A stretch of DNA of 32,237 nt from Ruminococcus sp. (GCA_015066975.1 SVNI01000014.1:1-32237), one strand, 5' to 3'. Positions 14,990-25,959 are shown, counted from the stretch's first letter. Notes: generated by a model not told the origin, from the sequence alone. Program-made: numbers and translations.

Positions 14990-15328
14990 ATGGAAGCTAG
15001 AGCAACTCTGAGCAATGTCCGCATCTCCCCGAGAAAAGTACAGATTGTACTGGACTTAATCAGAAATCAGTCTACAGAAAAAGCACTGGCAACACTTCGC
15101 CTCACACCTAAGGCAGCAAGTCCGATTCTGGAAAAGCTTTTGAAGTCCGCTATTGCAAATGCAGACAATAATCACAGCATGAACAAGAACAATCTCTATG
15201 TTTCTGAATGCTATGTGACGCCCGGTCCTATCATGAAGCGCATTATGCCGAGAGCACAGGGCAGAGCTTACCGGATTCTGAAAAGAACATCTCATATCAC
15301 AATCGTGGTAGCAGAAAAAGAAGACTAA
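14990..15328 (+). CDS. rplV: Ribosomal protein L22
   Basis: 50S protein whose hairpin lines the exit tunnel, 112 residues. ISPRKVQIVLDLIRNQSTEK, the helical middle ILEKLLKSAIANADNNH, and the tunnel hairpin PGPIMKRIMPRAQGRAYRI identify it. SD GGAAGGAGG before ATG 14990. Confidence 0.98.
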   Translation: MEARATLSNVRISPRKVQIVLDLIRNQSTEKALATLRLTPKAASPILEKLLKSAIANADNNHSMNKNNLYVSECYVTPGPIMKRIMPRAQGRAYRILKRTSHITIVVAEKED

Positions 15329-15347
15329 TCCCCAAGGAGGTTAAGTA

Positions 15348-16151
15348 ATGGGCCAGAAGGTTAATCCGCACGGTCTCCGTGTCGGTGTAATTAAAGACTG
15401 GGATTCCCGCTGGTATGCCAAAAAGGCTGACTTCGGTGATATGCTGGTAGAAGACTACAACATCAGAAATTTCATCCTGAAAACTCTGAAGCCGATGGGC
15501 GTACCGCGTGTAGAAATCGAACGCTTTGCAGAAGATAAAGTGAGAATCCACATCCACTGTGCAAAACCCGGCCTGGTAATCGGCAAGGGCGGCACAGAAA
15601 TCGAAAAGCTGAGACTCCAGCTTGAAAAAATGATGAAGAAGCAGGTTGCTATCAATATTCTCGAAATCAAGCAGCCTGATATGGACGCACAGCTCGTTGC
15701 TGAAAAAATCGCTCTCGATTTAGAGAACCGTGTTTCTTTCAGACGTGCTATGAAACAGTCCATCAGCAGAGCCATGAGACTCAATGCAAAGGGTATCAAG
15801 GTTATGGTTTCCGGCAGACTGGCTGGTGCTGAAATCGCTCGTTCTGAAAGCTATCATGAAGGTACTATCCCGCTCCAGACAATCAGAGCTGATATTGACT
15901 ATGGTTTTGCGGAAGCAGATACCACTTATGGTAAGCTCGGTGTAAAAGTTTGGATTTACAAGGGCGAAGTCCTCAAGGGCGATGCTGCCAAGGCTATGGC
16001 CGCAAGAGAAAAGTCCGAAAAGAAACCTCGCAGAGATTTCAAAAACGGCGACAAGAAACAGCGTGACAACCGCAACAATGGTTCCCGTGGCGAAAACAGA
16101 CGTGCTTACAATAACGCACGCAGCGCAAAAAGAGAAGGAGGTAACAAGTAA
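15348..16151 (+). CDS. rpsC: Ribosomal protein S3
   Basis: 30S protein at the mRNA entry tunnel with helicase function. 267 residues. [20 protein letters not shown] starts it, the KH domain has [17 protein letters not shown], and the C-terminal domain has [14 protein letters not shown] and [14 protein letters not shown]. After about residue 220 there is a basic, Asn/Arg-rich extension not essential to the fold. SD AAGGAGG; the stop overlaps the rplP start by one base. Confidence 0.98.
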   Translation: MGQKVNPHGLRVGVIKDWDSRWYAKKADFGDMLVEDYNIRNFILKTLKPMGVPRVEIERFAEDKVRIHIHCAKPGLVIGKGGTEIEKLRLQLEKMMKKQVAINILEIKQPDMDAQLVAEKIALDLENRVSFRRAMKQSISRAMRLNAKGIKVMVSGRLAGAEIARSESYHEGTIPLQTIRADIDYGFAEADTTYGKLGVKVWIYKGEVLKGDAAKAMAAREKSEKKPRRDFKNGDKKQRDNRNNGSRGENRRAYNNARSAKREGGNK

Positions 16152-16579
16152 TGCTGCTTCCCAAGAGAGTGAAATACAGACGTGTTCACAGAGGCCGTCT
16201 GACTGGTAAAGCCTACAGAGGCAACACCGTAACATATGGTGATTTCGGTCTTCAGGCACTCGAACCGGCTTGGATTACTTCCAACCAGATTGAGTCCGCC
16301 CGTATCGCTATGACAAGATATATCAAGAGAGGCGGTCAGGTTTGGATCAAGATTTTCCCTGACAAGCCTATCACTGAAAAGCCTGCTGAAACCCGAATGG
16401 GTTCCGGTAAAGGTTCTCCGGAATACTGGGTTGCTGTTGTAAAACCCGGCAGAGTGCTGTTTGAAATCAAGGGCGTTCCGGAAGAAACTGCAAGAGAAGC
16501 TATGCGTCTTGCTATGCATAAGCTGCCTATCAAGTGCAAGTTTGTTGTAAAAGAAACCCAAACCGCTGACGCAGAATAA
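16151..16579 (+). CDS. rplP: Ribosomal protein L16
   Basis: 50S protein near the A-site, 142 residues. [40 protein letters not shown] and [20 protein letters not shown] are its signature. The ribosome site GAAGGAGG is inside rpsC, and ATG 16151 shares a base with its stop, so the pair is coupled. Confidence 0.98.
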   Translation: MLLPKRVKYRRVHRGRLTGKAYRGNTVTYGDFGLQALEPAWITSNQIESARIAMTRYIKRGGQVWIKIFPDKPITEKPAETRMGSGKGSPEYWVAVVKPGRVLFEIKGVPEETAREAMRLAMHKLPIKCKFVVKETQTADAE

Positions 16580-16594
16580 GGAGGGGAGTTACGC

Positions 16595-16798
16595 ATGAAA
16601 GCAACAGAAATCAAAGAGATGACTGTCGAAGAAATGAACCAGAAGCTTGTCAGCCTCAAGGAAGAGCTTTTTGCGCTCCGCTTCCAGCTTGCTGTCAATC
16701 AGCTGGAAAATACAGCGAAAGTCAAGGCTGTCAAGAAGGACATTGCACGTGTGAAAACCTGTCTGCGTGAAGCAGAGCTCGCACAGAGCGCAAAGTAA
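16595..16798 (+). CDS. rpmC: Ribosomal protein L29
   Basis: Small two-helix 50S protein beside the tunnel exit, 67 residues. [17 protein letters not shown] and [19 protein letters not shown] followed by KKDIARVKT are typical. SD AAGGAGGGG before ATG 16595. Confidence 0.97.
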   Translation: MKATEIKEMTVEEMNQKLVSLKEELFALRFQLAVNQLENTAKVKAVKKDIARVKTCLREAELAQSAK

Positions 16799-16815
16799 GA
16801 TAGGAGGATAACGCT

Positions 16816-17073
16816 GTGGCAGAAAGAAATCTGAGAAAGACAAGAACCGGTCTGGTTGTCAGCGACAAGATGGACAAAACTGTTGTTGTTGCCATCATCG
16901 ACAACGTAAAGCATCCGCTGTACAAGAAAATCATCAAGAGAACTGTAAAGCTCAAGGCTCATGATGAAAACAATGAATGCAGAATCGGTGACCGCGTGTC
17001 TGTTATGGAAACACGTCCGCTTTCCAAAGACAAGAGATGGCGTGTTGTCAACATCATCGAAAAGGCTAAGTAA
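16816..17073 (+). CDS. rpsQ: Ribosomal protein S17
   Basis: Primary 16S-binding 30S protein, OB fold, 85 residues. [37 protein letters not shown] and [19 protein letters not shown] mark it. It starts with GTG at 16816 behind ATAGGAGG, one of the few non-ATG starts in the operon. Confidence 0.97.
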   Translation: MAERNLRKTRTGLVVSDKMDKTVVVAIIDNVKHPLYKKIIKRTVKLKAHDENNECRIGDRVSVMETRPLSKDKRWRVVNIIEKAK

Positions 17074-17103
17074 TCAAGCAATACTGAGAGGAGGAAGCAT
17101 CCC

Positions 17104-17472
17104 ATGATTCAGATGCAGACTTATCTGAAGGTTGCAGACAACACCGGCGCAAAAGAGCTGATGTGTATCAGAGTATTAGGCGGTACACGCAGAAGATATG
17201 CCAATATCGGTGATGTTGTCGTAGCATCCGTTAAGAAAGCAACACCCGGCGGTGTGGTAAAAAAAGGCGATGTCGTCAAGGCTGTTATCGTTCGTTCCGC
17301 TAAGGGTCTGAGAAGAGAAGACGGCACTTATATTCGTTTTGACGAAAATGCTGCTGTCATCATCAGAGAAGACAAAAACCCCAGAGGTACCCGTATCTTT
17401 GGGCCGGTGGCAAGAGAACTTCGTGAAAAAGACTACATGAAGATTTTATCTCTCGCTCCGGAAGTTCTGTAA
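17104..17472 (+). CDS. rplN: Ribosomal protein L14
   Basis: 50S interface protein contacting 16S helix 44 and RsfS. 122 residues. [39 protein letters not shown] and [16 protein letters not shown] are diagnostic. SD GAGAGGAGG before ATG 17104. Confidence 0.98.
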   Translation: MIQMQTYLKVADNTGAKELMCIRVLGGTRRRYANIGDVVVASVKKATPGGVVKKGDVVKAVIVRSAKGLRREDGTYIRFDENAAVIIREDKNPRGTRIFGPVARELREKDYMKILSLAPEVL

Positions 17473-17485
17473 GGAGGTGCAGAAG

Positions 17486-17842
17486 ATGAGTGCAAAGCTT
17501 CATGTAAGAAAAGGCGATACCGTCATTCTGCGCACCGGTGCAGATGACTACAAATATAAGAACCCGGATGACAAGGGCGCAGGCCGCCTGACTTCCAAAG
17601 TAGTAGAAGTCAGCCCCAAGGAAGGCAAAGTTATCGTAGAAAATGTCAACATGGTAACCAAGCACCTCAAGCCCCAGGCAATGGGTCAGTCCGGCAATAT
17701 CGTAAGAGCAGAAGCCCCGATTTATGCTTCTAAAGTACAGCTCGTTTGCCCGAAGTGCGGCAAGCCTACTAGAGTAGGCCATGTTGTGGAAGACGGCAAG
17801 AAGCTCCGCCAGTGCAAGAAGTGCGGCAAGTCTTTCGAGTAA
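17486..17842 (+). CDS. rplX: Ribosomal protein L24 with C-terminal zinc ribbon
   Basis: 50S assembly-initiator protein, 118 residues from ATG 17486. An earlier in-frame GTG at 17477 overlaps the AAGGAGGTG ribosome site, so 17486 is preferred (eight bases after AGGAGG). The KOW fold is seen in [17 protein letters not shown] and [14 protein letters not shown]. The C-terminal end carries CPKC (88-91) and CKKC (110-113), a zinc ribbon lacking in many L24 proteins but common in Clostridia. This could allow variation with zinc supply. Confidence 0.96.
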   Translation: MSAKLHVRKGDTVILRTGADDYKYKNPDDKGAGRLTSKVVEVSPKEGKVIVENVNMVTKHLKPQAMGQSGNIVRAEAPIYASKVQLVCPKCGKPTRVGHVVEDGKKLRQCKKCGKSFE

Positions 17843-17855
17843 AGGAGAAACGCAA

Positions 17856-18395
17856 ATGGCAAGATTAAAAGAACAGTATGCCAATACCGTTGCGCCCGCT
17901 CTGATGCAGAAATTCGGCTACAAGAGTACAATGCAGATTCCGAAGCTGGATAAGGTTGTTATCAATGTCGGCGCAGGCGAGGCAAAGGAAAATTCCAAAG
18001 TCATTGATGCTATCATGAATGACCTCGCAGCTATTACAGGCCAGAAACCGGTTGTATGCCGTGCCAAGAAGTCTGTTGCTAACTTCAAGCTGCGTGAAGG
18101 TATGCCTATCGGTGTCAAGGTCACACTGCGCGGTGAAAGAATGTATGATTTCGTAGACAAGTTATTCAATGTTGCTTTCCCCCGTGTCCGTGACTTCCGC
18201 GGCATTAACGGCAATTCTTTTGACGGCAGAGGCAACTACTCTACCGGTATTAAAGAACAGCTTATTTTCCCTGAAATCGAATATGATAAAATTGACAAAG
18301 TGCGCGGCATGGACATCAATTTCATCACAACCGCACAGACTGACGAAGAAGCAAAAGAGCTGCTTAAGCTTTTAGGCGCACCGTTCGCTGACTGA
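17856..18395 (+). CDS. rplE: Ribosomal protein L5
   Basis: 50S central protuberance protein that binds 5S rRNA and contacts P-site tRNA. 179 residues from ATG 17856, chosen because AAAGGAG precedes it and the protein starts at MARLKEQY as in homologues; the frame remains open further upstream inside rpl[37 protein letters not shown] and [18 protein letters not shown] are standard. Confidence 0.97.
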   Translation: MARLKEQYANTVAPALMQKFGYKSTMQIPKLDKVVINVGAGEAKENSKVIDAIMNDLAAITGQKPVVCRAKKSVANFKLREGMPIGVKVTLRGERMYDFVDKLFNVAFPRVRDFRGINGNSFDGRGNYSTGIKEQLIFPEIEYDKIDKVRGMDINFITTAQTDEEAKELLKLLGAPFAD

Positions 18396-18411
18396 GGGAG
18401 GGAAAAATCAA

Positions 18412-18597
18412 ATGGCTAAAAAAGCAATGATTAACAAGCAGCAGAGAACACCGAAGTACTCTACCAGAGCTTACACCAGATGCAAAATCTGCGGCAGACC
18501 TCATGCATATCTGAGAAAGTACGGCATCTGCCGTATCTGCTTCAGAGAACTGGCAAATGACGGTCAGATTCCGGGTGTTAAAAAGGCAAGCTGGTAA
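18412..18597 (+). CDS. rpsZ: Ribosomal protein S14, zinc-binding short type
   Basis: 30S head protein, 61 residues, the short zinc form. Four cysteines at 24, 27, 40 and 43 (CKIC and CRIC) bind zinc. [18 protein letters not shown] and the end PGVKKASW are typical. SD GAGGGAGGG before ATG 18412. No zinc-independent copy is seen in this window. Confidence 0.97.
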   Translation: MAKKAMINKQQRTPKYSTRAYTRCKICGRPHAYLRKYGICRICFRELANDGQIPGVKKASW

Positions 18598-18621
18598 TAT
18601 TAAGAAGGAGGTCTCATAGGC

Positions 18622-19020
18622 ATGCAAATTTCAGATACAATCGCAGATTTGCTTACAAGAATCCGTAATGCAAGCACTGCAAAGCACGCCACGGTTGACA
18701 TTCCTGCGTCCAACGTGAAGAAGGCTATTACACAGATTCTCGCAGACGAGGGTTATATCAAGGGCTTTCAGATTGTGGATGACGGCAAACAGGGCGTTAT
18801 CAGAGTGACTCTGAAATATACAGAGGACAGAACTCCGGTAATTTCCGGTCTGCGCAGGGTTTCCAAGCCGGGCTTGCGTATTTATTCAAGCTGTGAAGAT
18901 ATGCCCAAGGTTCGTAAGGGCTTAGGCATTGCAATCGTATCCACATCCAAGGGCATCATGACCGACAAGAAGGCAAGAGCACTGAATGTCGGCGGTGAAG
19001 TTCTCGCATACATCTGGTAA
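18622..19020 (+). CDS. rpsH: Ribosomal protein S8
   Basis: Central-domain 30S protein; in E. coli it is the repressor of the spc genes. 132 residues. [36 protein letters not shown] and [19 protein letters not shown] identify it. SD GAAGGAGG before ATG 18622. Confidence 0.98.
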   Translation: MQISDTIADLLTRIRNASTAKHATVDIPASNVKKAITQILADEGYIKGFQIVDDGKQGVIRVTLKYTEDRTPVISGLRRVSKPGLRIYSSCEDMPKVRKGLGIAIVSTSKGIMTDKKARALNVGGEVLAYIW

Positions 19021-19033
19021 GGAGGAAGTTATT

Positions 19034-19579
19034 ATGTCAAGAATTGGCAGAATGCCGATTACTGTTCCTGCCGGTGTAGATGTCAAAGTTGCAGACAATC
19101 TGGTAACAGTAAAAGGTCCGAAAGGCGAATTAAGCCAGCAGTTCAGCAAGGAACTGGGTATTGAAATAAAAGACGGCGTGATTAGTGTCACAAGACCGTC
19201 TGACGATAAGAAGCACAGAAGCCTGCACGGCCTGACAAGAACTCTGATTCACAATATGGTGGAAGGTGTTGTCAATGGCTACAGCAAGACTCTGGAAATC
19301 GACGGCGTTGGTTACCGTGCTGCAAAGCAGGGTAAGAACCTTGTCATGAACCTGGGCTTCTCCCATCAGGTAATCGTTTCGGAAACTGACGAAATTTCTA
19401 TCGAAGTTCCGCAGCCGAACCAAATTATCATCAAGGGTATTGATAAGCAGAAAGTCGGCCAGTTCGCTGCCGAAGTCCGCGAAAAGAGACTGCCTGAACC
19501 GTACAAGGGCAAGGGTATCCACTACCTCGGCGAACGCATTATCCGCAAGGAAGGCAAGGCCGGTAAGGGCAAGAAGTAA
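19034..19579 (+). CDS. rplF: Ribosomal protein L6
   Basis: 50S protein at the sarcin-ricin loop, 181 residues. Start set at ATG 19034 because AAGGAGG precedes it and homologues begin MSRIGRMPITVPAGV; the open frame extends upstream into rpsH. The two repeated L6 domains are visible, ending in PYKGKGIHYLGERIIRKEGK. The ribosome site overlaps the rpsH stop. Confidence 0.97.
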   Translation: MSRIGRMPITVPAGVDVKVADNLVTVKGPKGELSQQFSKELGIEIKDGVISVTRPSDDKKHRSLHGLTRTLIHNMVEGVVNGYSKTLEIDGVGYRAAKQGKNLVMNLGFSHQVIVSETDEISIEVPQPNQIIIKGIDKQKVGQFAAEVREKRLPEPYKGKGIHYLGERIIRKEGKAGKGKK

Positions 19580-19599
19580 ACAGAAAGGAGTAAACGGTT

Positions 19600-19959
19600 A
19601 TGATTAAAAAGTTTGACAGCAAAAAAGCTCGTCTCAAGAGACACGCTCGTGTCCGCAATAAGATTTCCGGAACTCCTGAAGTTCCGCGTCTGTGTGTATT
19701 CCGCAGTGCAAAGCACATCTATGCGCAGATTATTGATGACGTAAACGGTGTCACACTTGCAAGTGCGTCTAGTCTGACTAAAGATTTCGGCGAAAACGGC
19801 GGCAATATCGAAGGTGCTAAGAAGGTTGGCGAACTGGTGGCAAAGGCTGCTGCTGACAAGGGCATCAAGGACGTTGTATTTGACAGAGGCGGTTATCTGT
19901 ATCACGGCAGAGTTCAGGCTCTCGCAGAAGCTGCCCGTGAAAACGGTCTGAATTTCTAA
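19600..19959 (+). CDS. rplR: Ribosomal protein L18
   Basis: 50S protein binding 5S rRNA with L5. 119 residues. [38 protein letters not shown] and [20 protein letters not shown] are the family core. SD AAAGGAG before ATG 19600. Confidence 0.98.
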   Translation: MIKKFDSKKARLKRHARVRNKISGTPEVPRLCVFRSAKHIYAQIIDDVNGVTLASASSLTKDFGENGGNIEGAKKVGELVAKAAADKGIKDVVFDRGGYLYHGRVQALAEAARENGLNF

Positions 19960-19977
19960 TAAGAGGAGGGAACACGA

Positions 19978-20478
19978 TTGGCTAATTTTGAGGCAAAGGA
20001 TACAGAATATCTCGAAAAAGTCGTGCATATCAACAGAGTATCCAAAACCGTAAAGGGCGGACGTATCATGAAGTTTTCTGCTCTTGTAGTTGTCGGTGAC
20101 GGCAACGGCACAGTCGGATTCGGCATGGGTAAATCCAGCGAAGTTCCGGATGCTATCCGCAAAGGTATTGAGGATGCAAAGAAGAATATGGTAAAAGTTC
20201 CGCTGAAAGGCACTACCATTCCGCACGAAATTGTCGGCAAATTCGGTGCAGGCGAAGTCCTGATGCGTCCGGCTGCTCCTGGTACCGGCGTTATCGCAGG
20301 CGGTCCTGTTCGTGCTGTCATCGAAGTGGCAGGCATCAAGGACATCAGAACCAAGTCCCTGCGTTCCAATAATCCCTGCAATGTTGTAAGAGCAACTATC
20401 GCAGGCCTGACAGGCTGTACCACAGCAGAAGAAGTTGCTGCAAAGCGCGGCAAGACAATCAAAGAAATCTTAGGCTAA
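19978..20478 (+). CDS. rpsE: Ribosomal protein S5
   Basis: 30S accuracy protein near the decoding site, 166 residues. [40 protein letters not shown] and [17 protein letters not shown] mark the two domains. It starts with TTG at 19978 behind AGAGGAGGG; no ATG or GTG nearby gives the full N-terminus. Confidence 0.97.
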   Translation: MANFEAKDTEYLEKVVHINRVSKTVKGGRIMKFSALVVVGDGNGTVGFGMGKSSEVPDAIRKGIEDAKKNMVKVPLKGTTIPHEIVGKFGAGEVLMRPAAPGTGVIAGGPVRAVIEVAGIKDIRTKSLRSNNPCNVVRATIAGLTGCTTAEEVAAKRGKTIKEILG

Positions 20479-20492
20479 GGAGGGGCATATTT

Positions 20493-20666
20493 ATGAAGAA
20501 AATCACACTCGTAAAGAGCCTCATTGGCTGCAAGAAAGACCAGATTGCGACTGCAAATGCACTCGGCCTGAAGAAAATCGGTGATGTGACAACTCAGCCG
20601 GACAACCCCTGCACAGCAGGCAAAATCCACAAGATTGTTCATCTGATTAAAGTAGAAGAAGCGTAA
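20493..20666 (+). CDS. rpmD: Ribosomal protein L30
   Basis: Small 50S protein of 57 residues, present in many but not all bacteria. Read from ATG 20493: [20 protein letters not shown], then [36 protein letters not shown]. Position between rpsE and rplO agrees with the usual order. Confidence 0.95.
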   Translation: MKKITLVKSLIGCKKDQIATANALGLKKIGDVTTQPDNPCTAGKIHKIVHLIKVEEA

Positions 20667-20684
20667 GCGGGAAGGAGCAGCACT

Positions 20685-21125
20685 ATGCAAATTCATGAAC
20701 TCGTACCAGCTCCGGATTCTAACAAGCCTGTCAAGCGCGTAGGCCGTGGTCACGGCTCCGGCAACGGCAAGACCGCAGGCAAGGGACACAAGGGTCAGAA
20801 AGCCCGTTCCGGCGGCGGTGTCAGAATCGGATTTGAAGGCGGTCAGATGCCGCTTGCAAGAAGAATTCCGAAAAGAGGATTCAACAATATTTTTGCAAAA
20901 ACTTATGCAACTGTCAATGTCAGCGACCTGAACAAGTTCACAGAAGGTACTGTTGTTGACACAGAACTGCTGGTAGCAAGCGGACTTATCAAGAAAGTTT
21001 GCGACGGCGTAAAAATTCTGGGCGATGGAGAACTGAATGTGAAGCTGACTGTAAAGGCAGCGAAATTCACAAAATCTGCGTCTGAGAAGATTGAAAAGGC
21101 AGGCGGGAAAGCCGAGGTGATCTGA
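20685..21125 (+). CDS. rplO: Ribosomal protein L15
   Basis: Late-assembling 50S protein, 146 residues. The extended N-terminal segment is clear: [62 protein letters not shown] before ATG 20685. It ends one base before the secY start; the last codons contain the secY ribosome site. Confidence 0.98.
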   Translation: MQIHELVPAPDSNKPVKRVGRGHGSGNGKTAGKGHKGQKARSGGGVRIGFEGGQMPLARRIPKRGFNNIFAKTYATVNVSDLNKFTEGTVVDTELLVASGLIKKVCDGVKILGDGELNVKLTVKAAKFTKSASEKIEKAGGKAEVI

Positions 21126-21126
21126 C

Positions 21127-22461
21127 TTGTTTCAGACACTGAAAAATGCCTGGAGTGTACCGGAGATTCGTAAAAAGTTTATCTATACACTCATCATGAT
21201 TATTATATTCCGCATTGGCGGTGCGATTACAGTTCCGTTCCTGTCACTGTCAGCAGTACAGGAATGGATGAGCACAAATGCCACGGACGGCAATTTTCTG
21301 GAGTATCTGAATATTTTGACCGGTGGCCAGTTATCAAAAGCGACTGTATTTTCACTGTCGATTACACCGTATATCAACTCATCTATTATTATACAGCTTC
21401 TGACTTATGCACTGCCTCCTCTGGAGCGTTTGCAGGAAGAAGGCGAGGAAGGCCGTAAGGTACTGAATAAGATTACGGCATATGTGGCACTGCTGCTGGC
21501 AGTTTTCATGTCTGTGGCATATTACCTGACTTTGCGCAACAGCGCAGGTGCGGTGCAGTACACTTCCGGTGCTTACGGCTGGTTTGCTGCAATTGTTATC
21601 ATTGCATGTTTTACAGCCGGCGCAAGCTTTGTTGTATGGATGGGCAACCGCATCAATGACAAGGGTATCGGCAACGGCATTTCTATTCTGCTGTTTGCTG
21701 GTATCGTAGCCAGATTCCCTACCGATTTGGGAACTCTCTGGGCACTGTTCCAGATGGACAAGGCAAAGTATTTCTTCGTGGATATTGCAATTCTGCTGTT
21801 ATTTGCAGCTATGATTGTCTTTATCGTATTTATGAATGAAGCAGAACGCCGGATTCCGATTCAGTACGCTAAGCGCGTTGTCGGAAGAAAGCAGTACGGC
21901 GGCCAGAATACACATATTCCGGTGAAAGTATGCATGAGTGGTGTTATGCCGATTATCTTTGCAATGTCCTTTATGTCCCTGCCGAGTACTATCAGCTTGT
22001 TCGTGAAGCCGATTGAAGCTTCTGAACTGGAAACAGCCACCGGCGGACAGAAATTCTACTATCATTTTATCGAATTTTTCAAAACAACGAGCTGGGGCTA
22101 TGCAGTACTTTATCTGATACTGATTATCGCATTCAATTATTTTTATGTTGCAATGCAATATGACCCCGTAACGATTGCAAACAACCTGCGTCAGAGCAAC
22201 GGCGGCATTCCGGGTATCCGTCCCGGCAAACCCACTTCGGATTATATCCAGAGAGTGCTTTCTAAAATCACCCTCGTGGGTGCTGTCTTCTTAGGCATCA
22301 TTGCCATTTTCCCGATTGCACTGGGCTGGTTTGACAGCAGTCTTCGTTCCCTTTCCATGGGCGGTACTTCTATCTTGATTGTAGTCAGCGTCGCTCTGGA
22401 AACTGCAAGAACTCTGGAGTCTCAGTTGATGATGCGTCATCACAAGGGCTTCTTAGGATAA
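21127..22461 (+). CDS. secY: Protein translocase subunit SecY
   Basis: Channel subunit of the Sec translocon, 444 residues with ten predicted membrane spans. Recognised by the N-terminal [53 protein letters not shown] and [19 protein letters not shown]. It starts with TTG 21127 behind GAGGTGATC, a near-perfect anti-SD match lying in the end of rplO; this supports translational coupling. Confidence 0.98.
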   Translation: MFQTLKNAWSVPEIRKKFIYTLIMIIIFRIGGAITVPFLSLSAVQEWMSTNATDGNFLEYLNILTGGQLSKATVFSLSITPYINSSIIIQLLTYALPPLERLQEEGEEGRKVLNKITAYVALLLAVFMSVAYYLTLRNSAGAVQYTSGAYGWFAAIVIIACFTAGASFVVWMGNRINDKGIGNGISILLFAGIVARFPTDLGTLWALFQMDKAKYFFVDIAILLLFAAMIVFIVFMNEAERRIPIQYAKRVVGRKQYGGQNTHIPVKVCMSGVMPIIFAMSFMSLPSTISLFVKPIEASELETATGGQKFYYHFIEFFKTTSWGYAVLYLILIIAFNYFYVAMQYDPVTIANNLRQSNGGIPGIRPGKPTSDYIQRVLSKITLVGAVFLGIIAIFPIALGWFDSSLRSLSMGGTSILIVVSVALETARTLESQLMMRHHKGFLG

Positions 22462-22474
22462 AGGAGGCATGTAT

Positions 22475-23116
22475 ATGAATCTGATTTTACTTGGTGCGCC
22501 CGGCGCAGGCAAGGGCACACAGGCAGAGGCTATTTCTGAAGCACTCAACATTCCGCAGATTTCTACCGGCAATATGCTGAGAGAAGCGGTCAAGAACGGC
22601 ACAGAATACGGCCTGAAAGCAAAAGCTGTCATGGAAGCCGGCGGTCTGGTTTCCGATGATATCGTAATCGGCATCCTGAAAGACCGTATCGCTCAGGATG
22701 ATGCTAAGAACGGCTTTATTCTCGATGGTTTTCCGAGAACTGTCCCGCAGGCAGAAGCACTCGACAAAATGGGTGTGCGCATTGATAAAGTTGTTGAAAT
22801 TTTTGTTCCTGACGAAACGATTAAGGAACGTGTTTCCGGCAGACGCGTCTGCGAAGGCTGTGGAGCATCCTATCACATTCAGTACAAGCCTTCCAAGGTT
22901 GAGGGCGTGTGCGACAAGTGTGGGGCTAAAACCATTATCCGCAAGGACGATGAACCTGCTACTGTGATTTCCCGTCTGGAAACTTATCATGAACAGACTG
23001 AGCCTATCAAGGCTTATTATGAACAGCAAGGCAAACTCGAAACTGTCATCGGACAGGAAGAAGTTGCTGACACGAAAAAGCTGACACTGAAAGCAGTGGG
23101 GGCTGAAATCGAATGA
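22475..23116 (+). CDS. adk: Adenylate kinase with zinc LID
   Basis: Interconverts ATP + AMP and 2 ADP. 213 residues from ATG 22475, chosen over the ATG at 22469 because AGGAGG ends one base before the earlier ATG but seven before the later one. P-loop GAPGAGKGT at 7-15, AMP-site STGNMLR, and LDGFPRT at 83-89. The LID carries CEGC (126-129) and CDKC (146-149), the zinc form found in Gram-positive bacteria. Overlaps map by four bases (ATGA). Confidence 0.97.
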   Translation: MNLILLGAPGAGKGTQAEAISEALNIPQISTGNMLREAVKNGTEYGLKAKAVMEAGGLVSDDIVIGILKDRIAQDDAKNGFILDGFPRTVPQAEALDKMGVRIDKVVEIFVPDETIKERVSGRRVCEGCGASYHIQYKPSKVEGVCDKCGAKTIIRKDDEPATVISRLETYHEQTEPIKAYYEQQGKLETVIGQEEVADTKKLTLKAVGAEIE

Positions 23117-23871
23117 GTATTACAATTAAATCTAAGACAGATTTAGAAAAAATGCGCATTGCCGGCCGCATTGCCGGCACTGCCTGCCATGTGGCAGGAC
23201 GCGCGCTCGAACCGGGCATGACAACAAAGGATGTAGACAAAATTGTGCATGACTATATTGTCAGTCAAGGGGCTGTGCCGTCTTTCTTAGGATACGGTGG
23301 TTTTCCCGGCAGTGCCTGCGTTTCTGTGAATGAAGAAGTCATTCACGGCATTCCGGGTTCGCGCAAACTGAAGACAGGCGATATTGTCAGCATTGACGTA
23401 GGCGCTTATATTAATGGCTTCCATGGTGATACCTGCTATACATTCCCGGTCGGTAAAATTTCACAGGAAGCACAGGAATTGCTGGATGTCACAAATGCTT
23501 CCCTCTATGAAGGCATCAAAGCCGCTGTCGTCGGCGCAAGACTGGGCGAGGTTTCCGGTGCAGTCGAAAAATACTGTGCTTCGAGAGGCTATGGTATTGT
23601 CCGCGAGTACTGCGGTCACGGCATCGGAAGAGATTTGCATGAATCTCCCGAAGTTCCCAACTATGTACAGGGCGGCAGAATGGGTATTAGGCTTCAGGCC
23701 GGTATGTGCATCTGCATCGAACCAATGATTAATGTCAAAGGTGATGCTATCCGCGTATGCAAGGACGGCTGGACAGTCCGCACAAAGAGCGGCAGTCTTT
23801 CTGCCCATTTTGAACATGCAATCGCAATTACACAGGACGGTCCTGTGATTCTCACAGAACCAGATTTATAA
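23113..23871 (+). CDS. map: Methionine aminopeptidase, type I
   Basis: Removes the initiator methionine from new proteins. 252 residues. The dinuclear metal ligands are all visible: Asp95 (SIDVGAY), Asp106 (HGDTCYTF), His169 ([11 protein letters not shown]), Glu203 (CIEPM) and Glu234 (FEHAIAIT), plus His79 in EVIHGIPG. The start overlaps adk by four bases and the stop overlaps the next gene by one. Confidence 0.97.
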   Translation: MSITIKSKTDLEKMRIAGRIAGTACHVAGRALEPGMTTKDVDKIVHDYIVSQGAVPSFLGYGGFPGSACVSVNEEVIHGIPGSRKLKTGDIVSIDVGAYINGFHGDTCYTFPVGKISQEAQELLDVTNASLYEGIKAAVVGARLGEVSGAVEKYCASRGYGIVREYCGHGIGRDLHESPEVPNYVQGGRMGIRLQAGMCICIEPMINVKGDAIRVCKDGWTVRTKSGSLSAHFEHAIAITQDGPVILTEPDL

Positions 23872-24122
23872 TGCAGTTGCAAACTGGTATGGTTGTCCGT
23901 GCCGTCGCCGGAAAAGAACAGGATAATTTCTATCTGATTGTAAAAATGGATACAAAATATGTCTGGCTCTCTGACGGTCGTCACAGGACACTACAGAATC
24001 CAAAGCGCAAAAATCCAAAACATGTCCGTCCTACAAAGACTATCTGGAATCTGGACAGCATGACGGATAACAGCCTTCACAAAAAACTGCGCCTGTTTAA
24101 GGAGGGAAACAAATTTGTCTAA
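23871..24122 (+). CDS. Small KOW-domain protein, L14e-like, probable RNA binder
   Basis: An 83-residue basic protein starting on the last base of the map stop (TAATG) with no ribosome site of its own, so coupled translation is likely. [20 protein letters not shown] is a KOW-like opening, followed by [19 protein letters not shown] and a Lys-rich stretch. Clostridial genomes often carry such a gene between map and infA, annotated as KOW-domain or L14e-like RNA-binding protein; a ribosomal or translational role is inferred from this place only. Its 3' end overlaps the infA start by eight bases. Confidence 0.8.
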   Translation: MQLQTGMVVRAVAGKEQDNFYLIVKMDTKYVWLSDGRHRTLQNPKRKNPKHVRPTKTIWNLDSMTDNSLHKKLRLFKEGNKFV

Positions 24123-24333
24123 AGAAGATTTGATTGAAGTAGAGGGTGTTGTGCTCGAAGCACTCCCGAATGCGAATTTTCGCGTGGAGCTTCCCAACAA
24201 GCACGTCATTCTCGCACATGTGTCAGGTAAACTGCGAATGAATTACATCCGCATTGTGCCCGGAGACAAAGTGAAAATTGAAATGTCTCCCTATGACCTG
24301 ACAAAAGGCCGGATTACCTGGCGCGCCAAGTAA
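24115..24333 (+). CDS. infA: Translation initiation factor IF-1
   Basis: OB-fold factor blocking the A-site in initiation, 72 residues. [37 protein letters not shown] and the end [11 protein letters not shown] are near-universal. It starts with TTG 24115 behind AAGGAGGG within the upstream gene. Confidence 0.97.
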   Translation: MSKEDLIEVEGVVLEALPNANFRVELPNKHVILAHVSGKLRMNYIRIVPGDKVKIEMSPYDLTKGRITWRAK

Positions 24334-24507
<174 letters not shown>

Positions 24508-24537
24508 TTCTGACAGCACAGGAGGTGTATTCATAAC

Positions 24538-24906
24538 ATGGCAAGAATTTCAGGTGTTGACCTGCCCAAGGAAAAAAGAGTCGAAATTGGCCTGACCTAT
24601 ATCTATGGTATCGGCCGTCCGACCGCTGACAAGATTCTGGCTGCTACCGGTATTAACCCGGATACCAGAGTCAAAGACCTCACAGAAAAAGACGTTGCAA
24701 AACTGCGTGACTATATCGACGCAAATGTAACTGTAGAAGGCGACCTGCGCCGCGAAGTAGCTCTTAATATTAAGAGACTGATTGAAATCGGCTGCTACAG
24801 AGGGGTGCGCCACAGAAAGGGTCTCCCGGTAAGAGGTCAGCGTACAAAGACAAACGCCAGAACCCGCAAGGGTCCGGTTAAGACGATTGCAAACAAGAAG
24901 AAGTAA
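24538..24906 (+). CDS. rpsM: Ribosomal protein S13
   Basis: 30S head protein forming bridges to L5, 122 residues. [32 protein letters not shown] and [19 protein letters not shown] followed by NARTRKGP are standard. SD AGGAGGTG before ATG 24538. Confidence 0.98.
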   Translation: MARISGVDLPKEKRVEIGLTYIYGIGRPTADKILAATGINPDTRVKDLTEKDVAKLRDYIDANVTVEGDLRREVALNIKRLIEIGCYRGVRHRKGLPVRGQRTKTNARTRKGPVKTIANKKK

Positions 24907-24921
24907 GGAGGGCGAATTCTT

Positions 24922-25326
24922 TTGGCACAACAGAAGGGTAAAAAGGTAACTGCTGTACGCCGCCGCAGAGAACGCAAGAATATCGAAAGCGGTGCAGTAC
25001 ACATTCAGTCTACTTTCAATAACACAATCGTGACAATCACAGATACACAGGGCAATGCGATTTCGTGGGCAAGCGCCGGCGGTCTTGGTTTCCGCGGTTC
25101 CAGAAAATCCACACCGTTCGCAGCACAGACCGCTGCTGAAACAGCCGCAAAAGCTGCTATGGAACACGGCCTGAAAACTGTGGAAGTTTACGTCAAAGGT
25201 CCGGGCAGCGGACGCGAAGCTGCTATCCGCGCATTACAGACTGTTGGTCTGGAAGTACGCATGATTAAAGATGTAACACCGATTCCGCACAACGGCTGCC
25301 GTCCGCCCAAGAGAAGACGTGTCTAA
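24922..25326 (+). CDS. rpsK: Ribosomal protein S11
   Basis: 30S platform protein at the E-site, 134 residues. [39 protein letters not shown] and the end [15 protein letters not shown] are diagnostic. Starts with TTG 24922 after AAGGAGGG. Confidence 0.98.
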   Translation: MAQQKGKKVTAVRRRRERKNIESGAVHIQSTFNNTIVTITDTQGNAISWASAGGLGFRGSRKSTPFAAQTAAETAAKAAMEHGLKTVEVYVKGPGSGREAAIRALQTVGLEVRMIKDVTPIPHNGCRPPKRRRV

Positions 25327-25342
25327 TTAGGAGGTTAGCAAT

Positions 25343-25957
25343 ATGGCAGTAAATAAAGACCCGATTCTGAAAAGATGCAGATACTTAGGTATCAGCCCCG
25401 CTGTCATGGGCATTGACAAGAAGTCCAATCGTAATCCGAATGCAAATAACCGTAAGAAGATTTCTGAATACGGCACACAGCTCAAGGAAAAGCAGAAGCT
25501 CAAGTTCATCTATGGTGTCATGGAAAAGCCGTTCCGTCACTATTTTGAACTCGCTGAAAAAATGGAAGGCAAAGCCGGTGATAACTTAATCACAGTTCTG
25601 GAATCCAGACTGGATAATGTTGCTTTCCGCATGGGTTTGGCTTCTACCAGACGCGAAGCAAGAGAACTGGTAACTCACGGTCATTTCACAGTAAACGGCC
25701 AGAGGGTAGATATTCCTTCTTATCGTGTATCTGTCGGTGATGAAATCGCGCTCGGCGAAAAGAGCAGAAGCAGCGTTCTGTTCAAGGGCAGCGAACAGAC
25801 TGTAGGCATCCTGGAAAAAACACAGGGCAGAACTGTTCCGCTTTGGCTGGAAGTCAGCAATGACAAGTTCTCCGCAAAAGTCACCAGACTGCCGAATCCG
25901 TCCGATATTGACTACGAAGCAGAAACACACCTGATTGTCGAGCTGTACTCCAAGTAA
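25343..25957 (+). CDS. rpsD: Ribosomal protein S4
   Basis: Primary 16S-binding assembly protein; represses its own synthesis in E. coli and Bacillus. 204 residues. The S4 RNA-binding domain reads LESRLDNVAFRMGLASTRRE, ARELVTHGHFTVNGQRVDIP. The N-terminal zinc cysteines found in some S4 forms are absent (single Cys). In Bacillus rpsD stands alone; here it sits in the alpha cluster. An 11-bp hairpin follows in the gap to rpoA. Confidence 0.98.
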   Translation: MAVNKDPILKRCRYLGISPAVMGIDKKSNRNPNANNRKKISEYGTQLKEKQKLKFIYGVMEKPFRHYFELAEKMEGKAGDNLITVLESRLDNVAFRMGLASTRREARELVTHGHFTVNGQRVDIPSYRVSVGDEIALGEKSRSSVLFKGSEQTVGILEKTQGRTVPLWLEVSNDKFSAKVTRLPNPSDIDYEAETHLIVELYSK

Positions 25958-25959
25958 TA

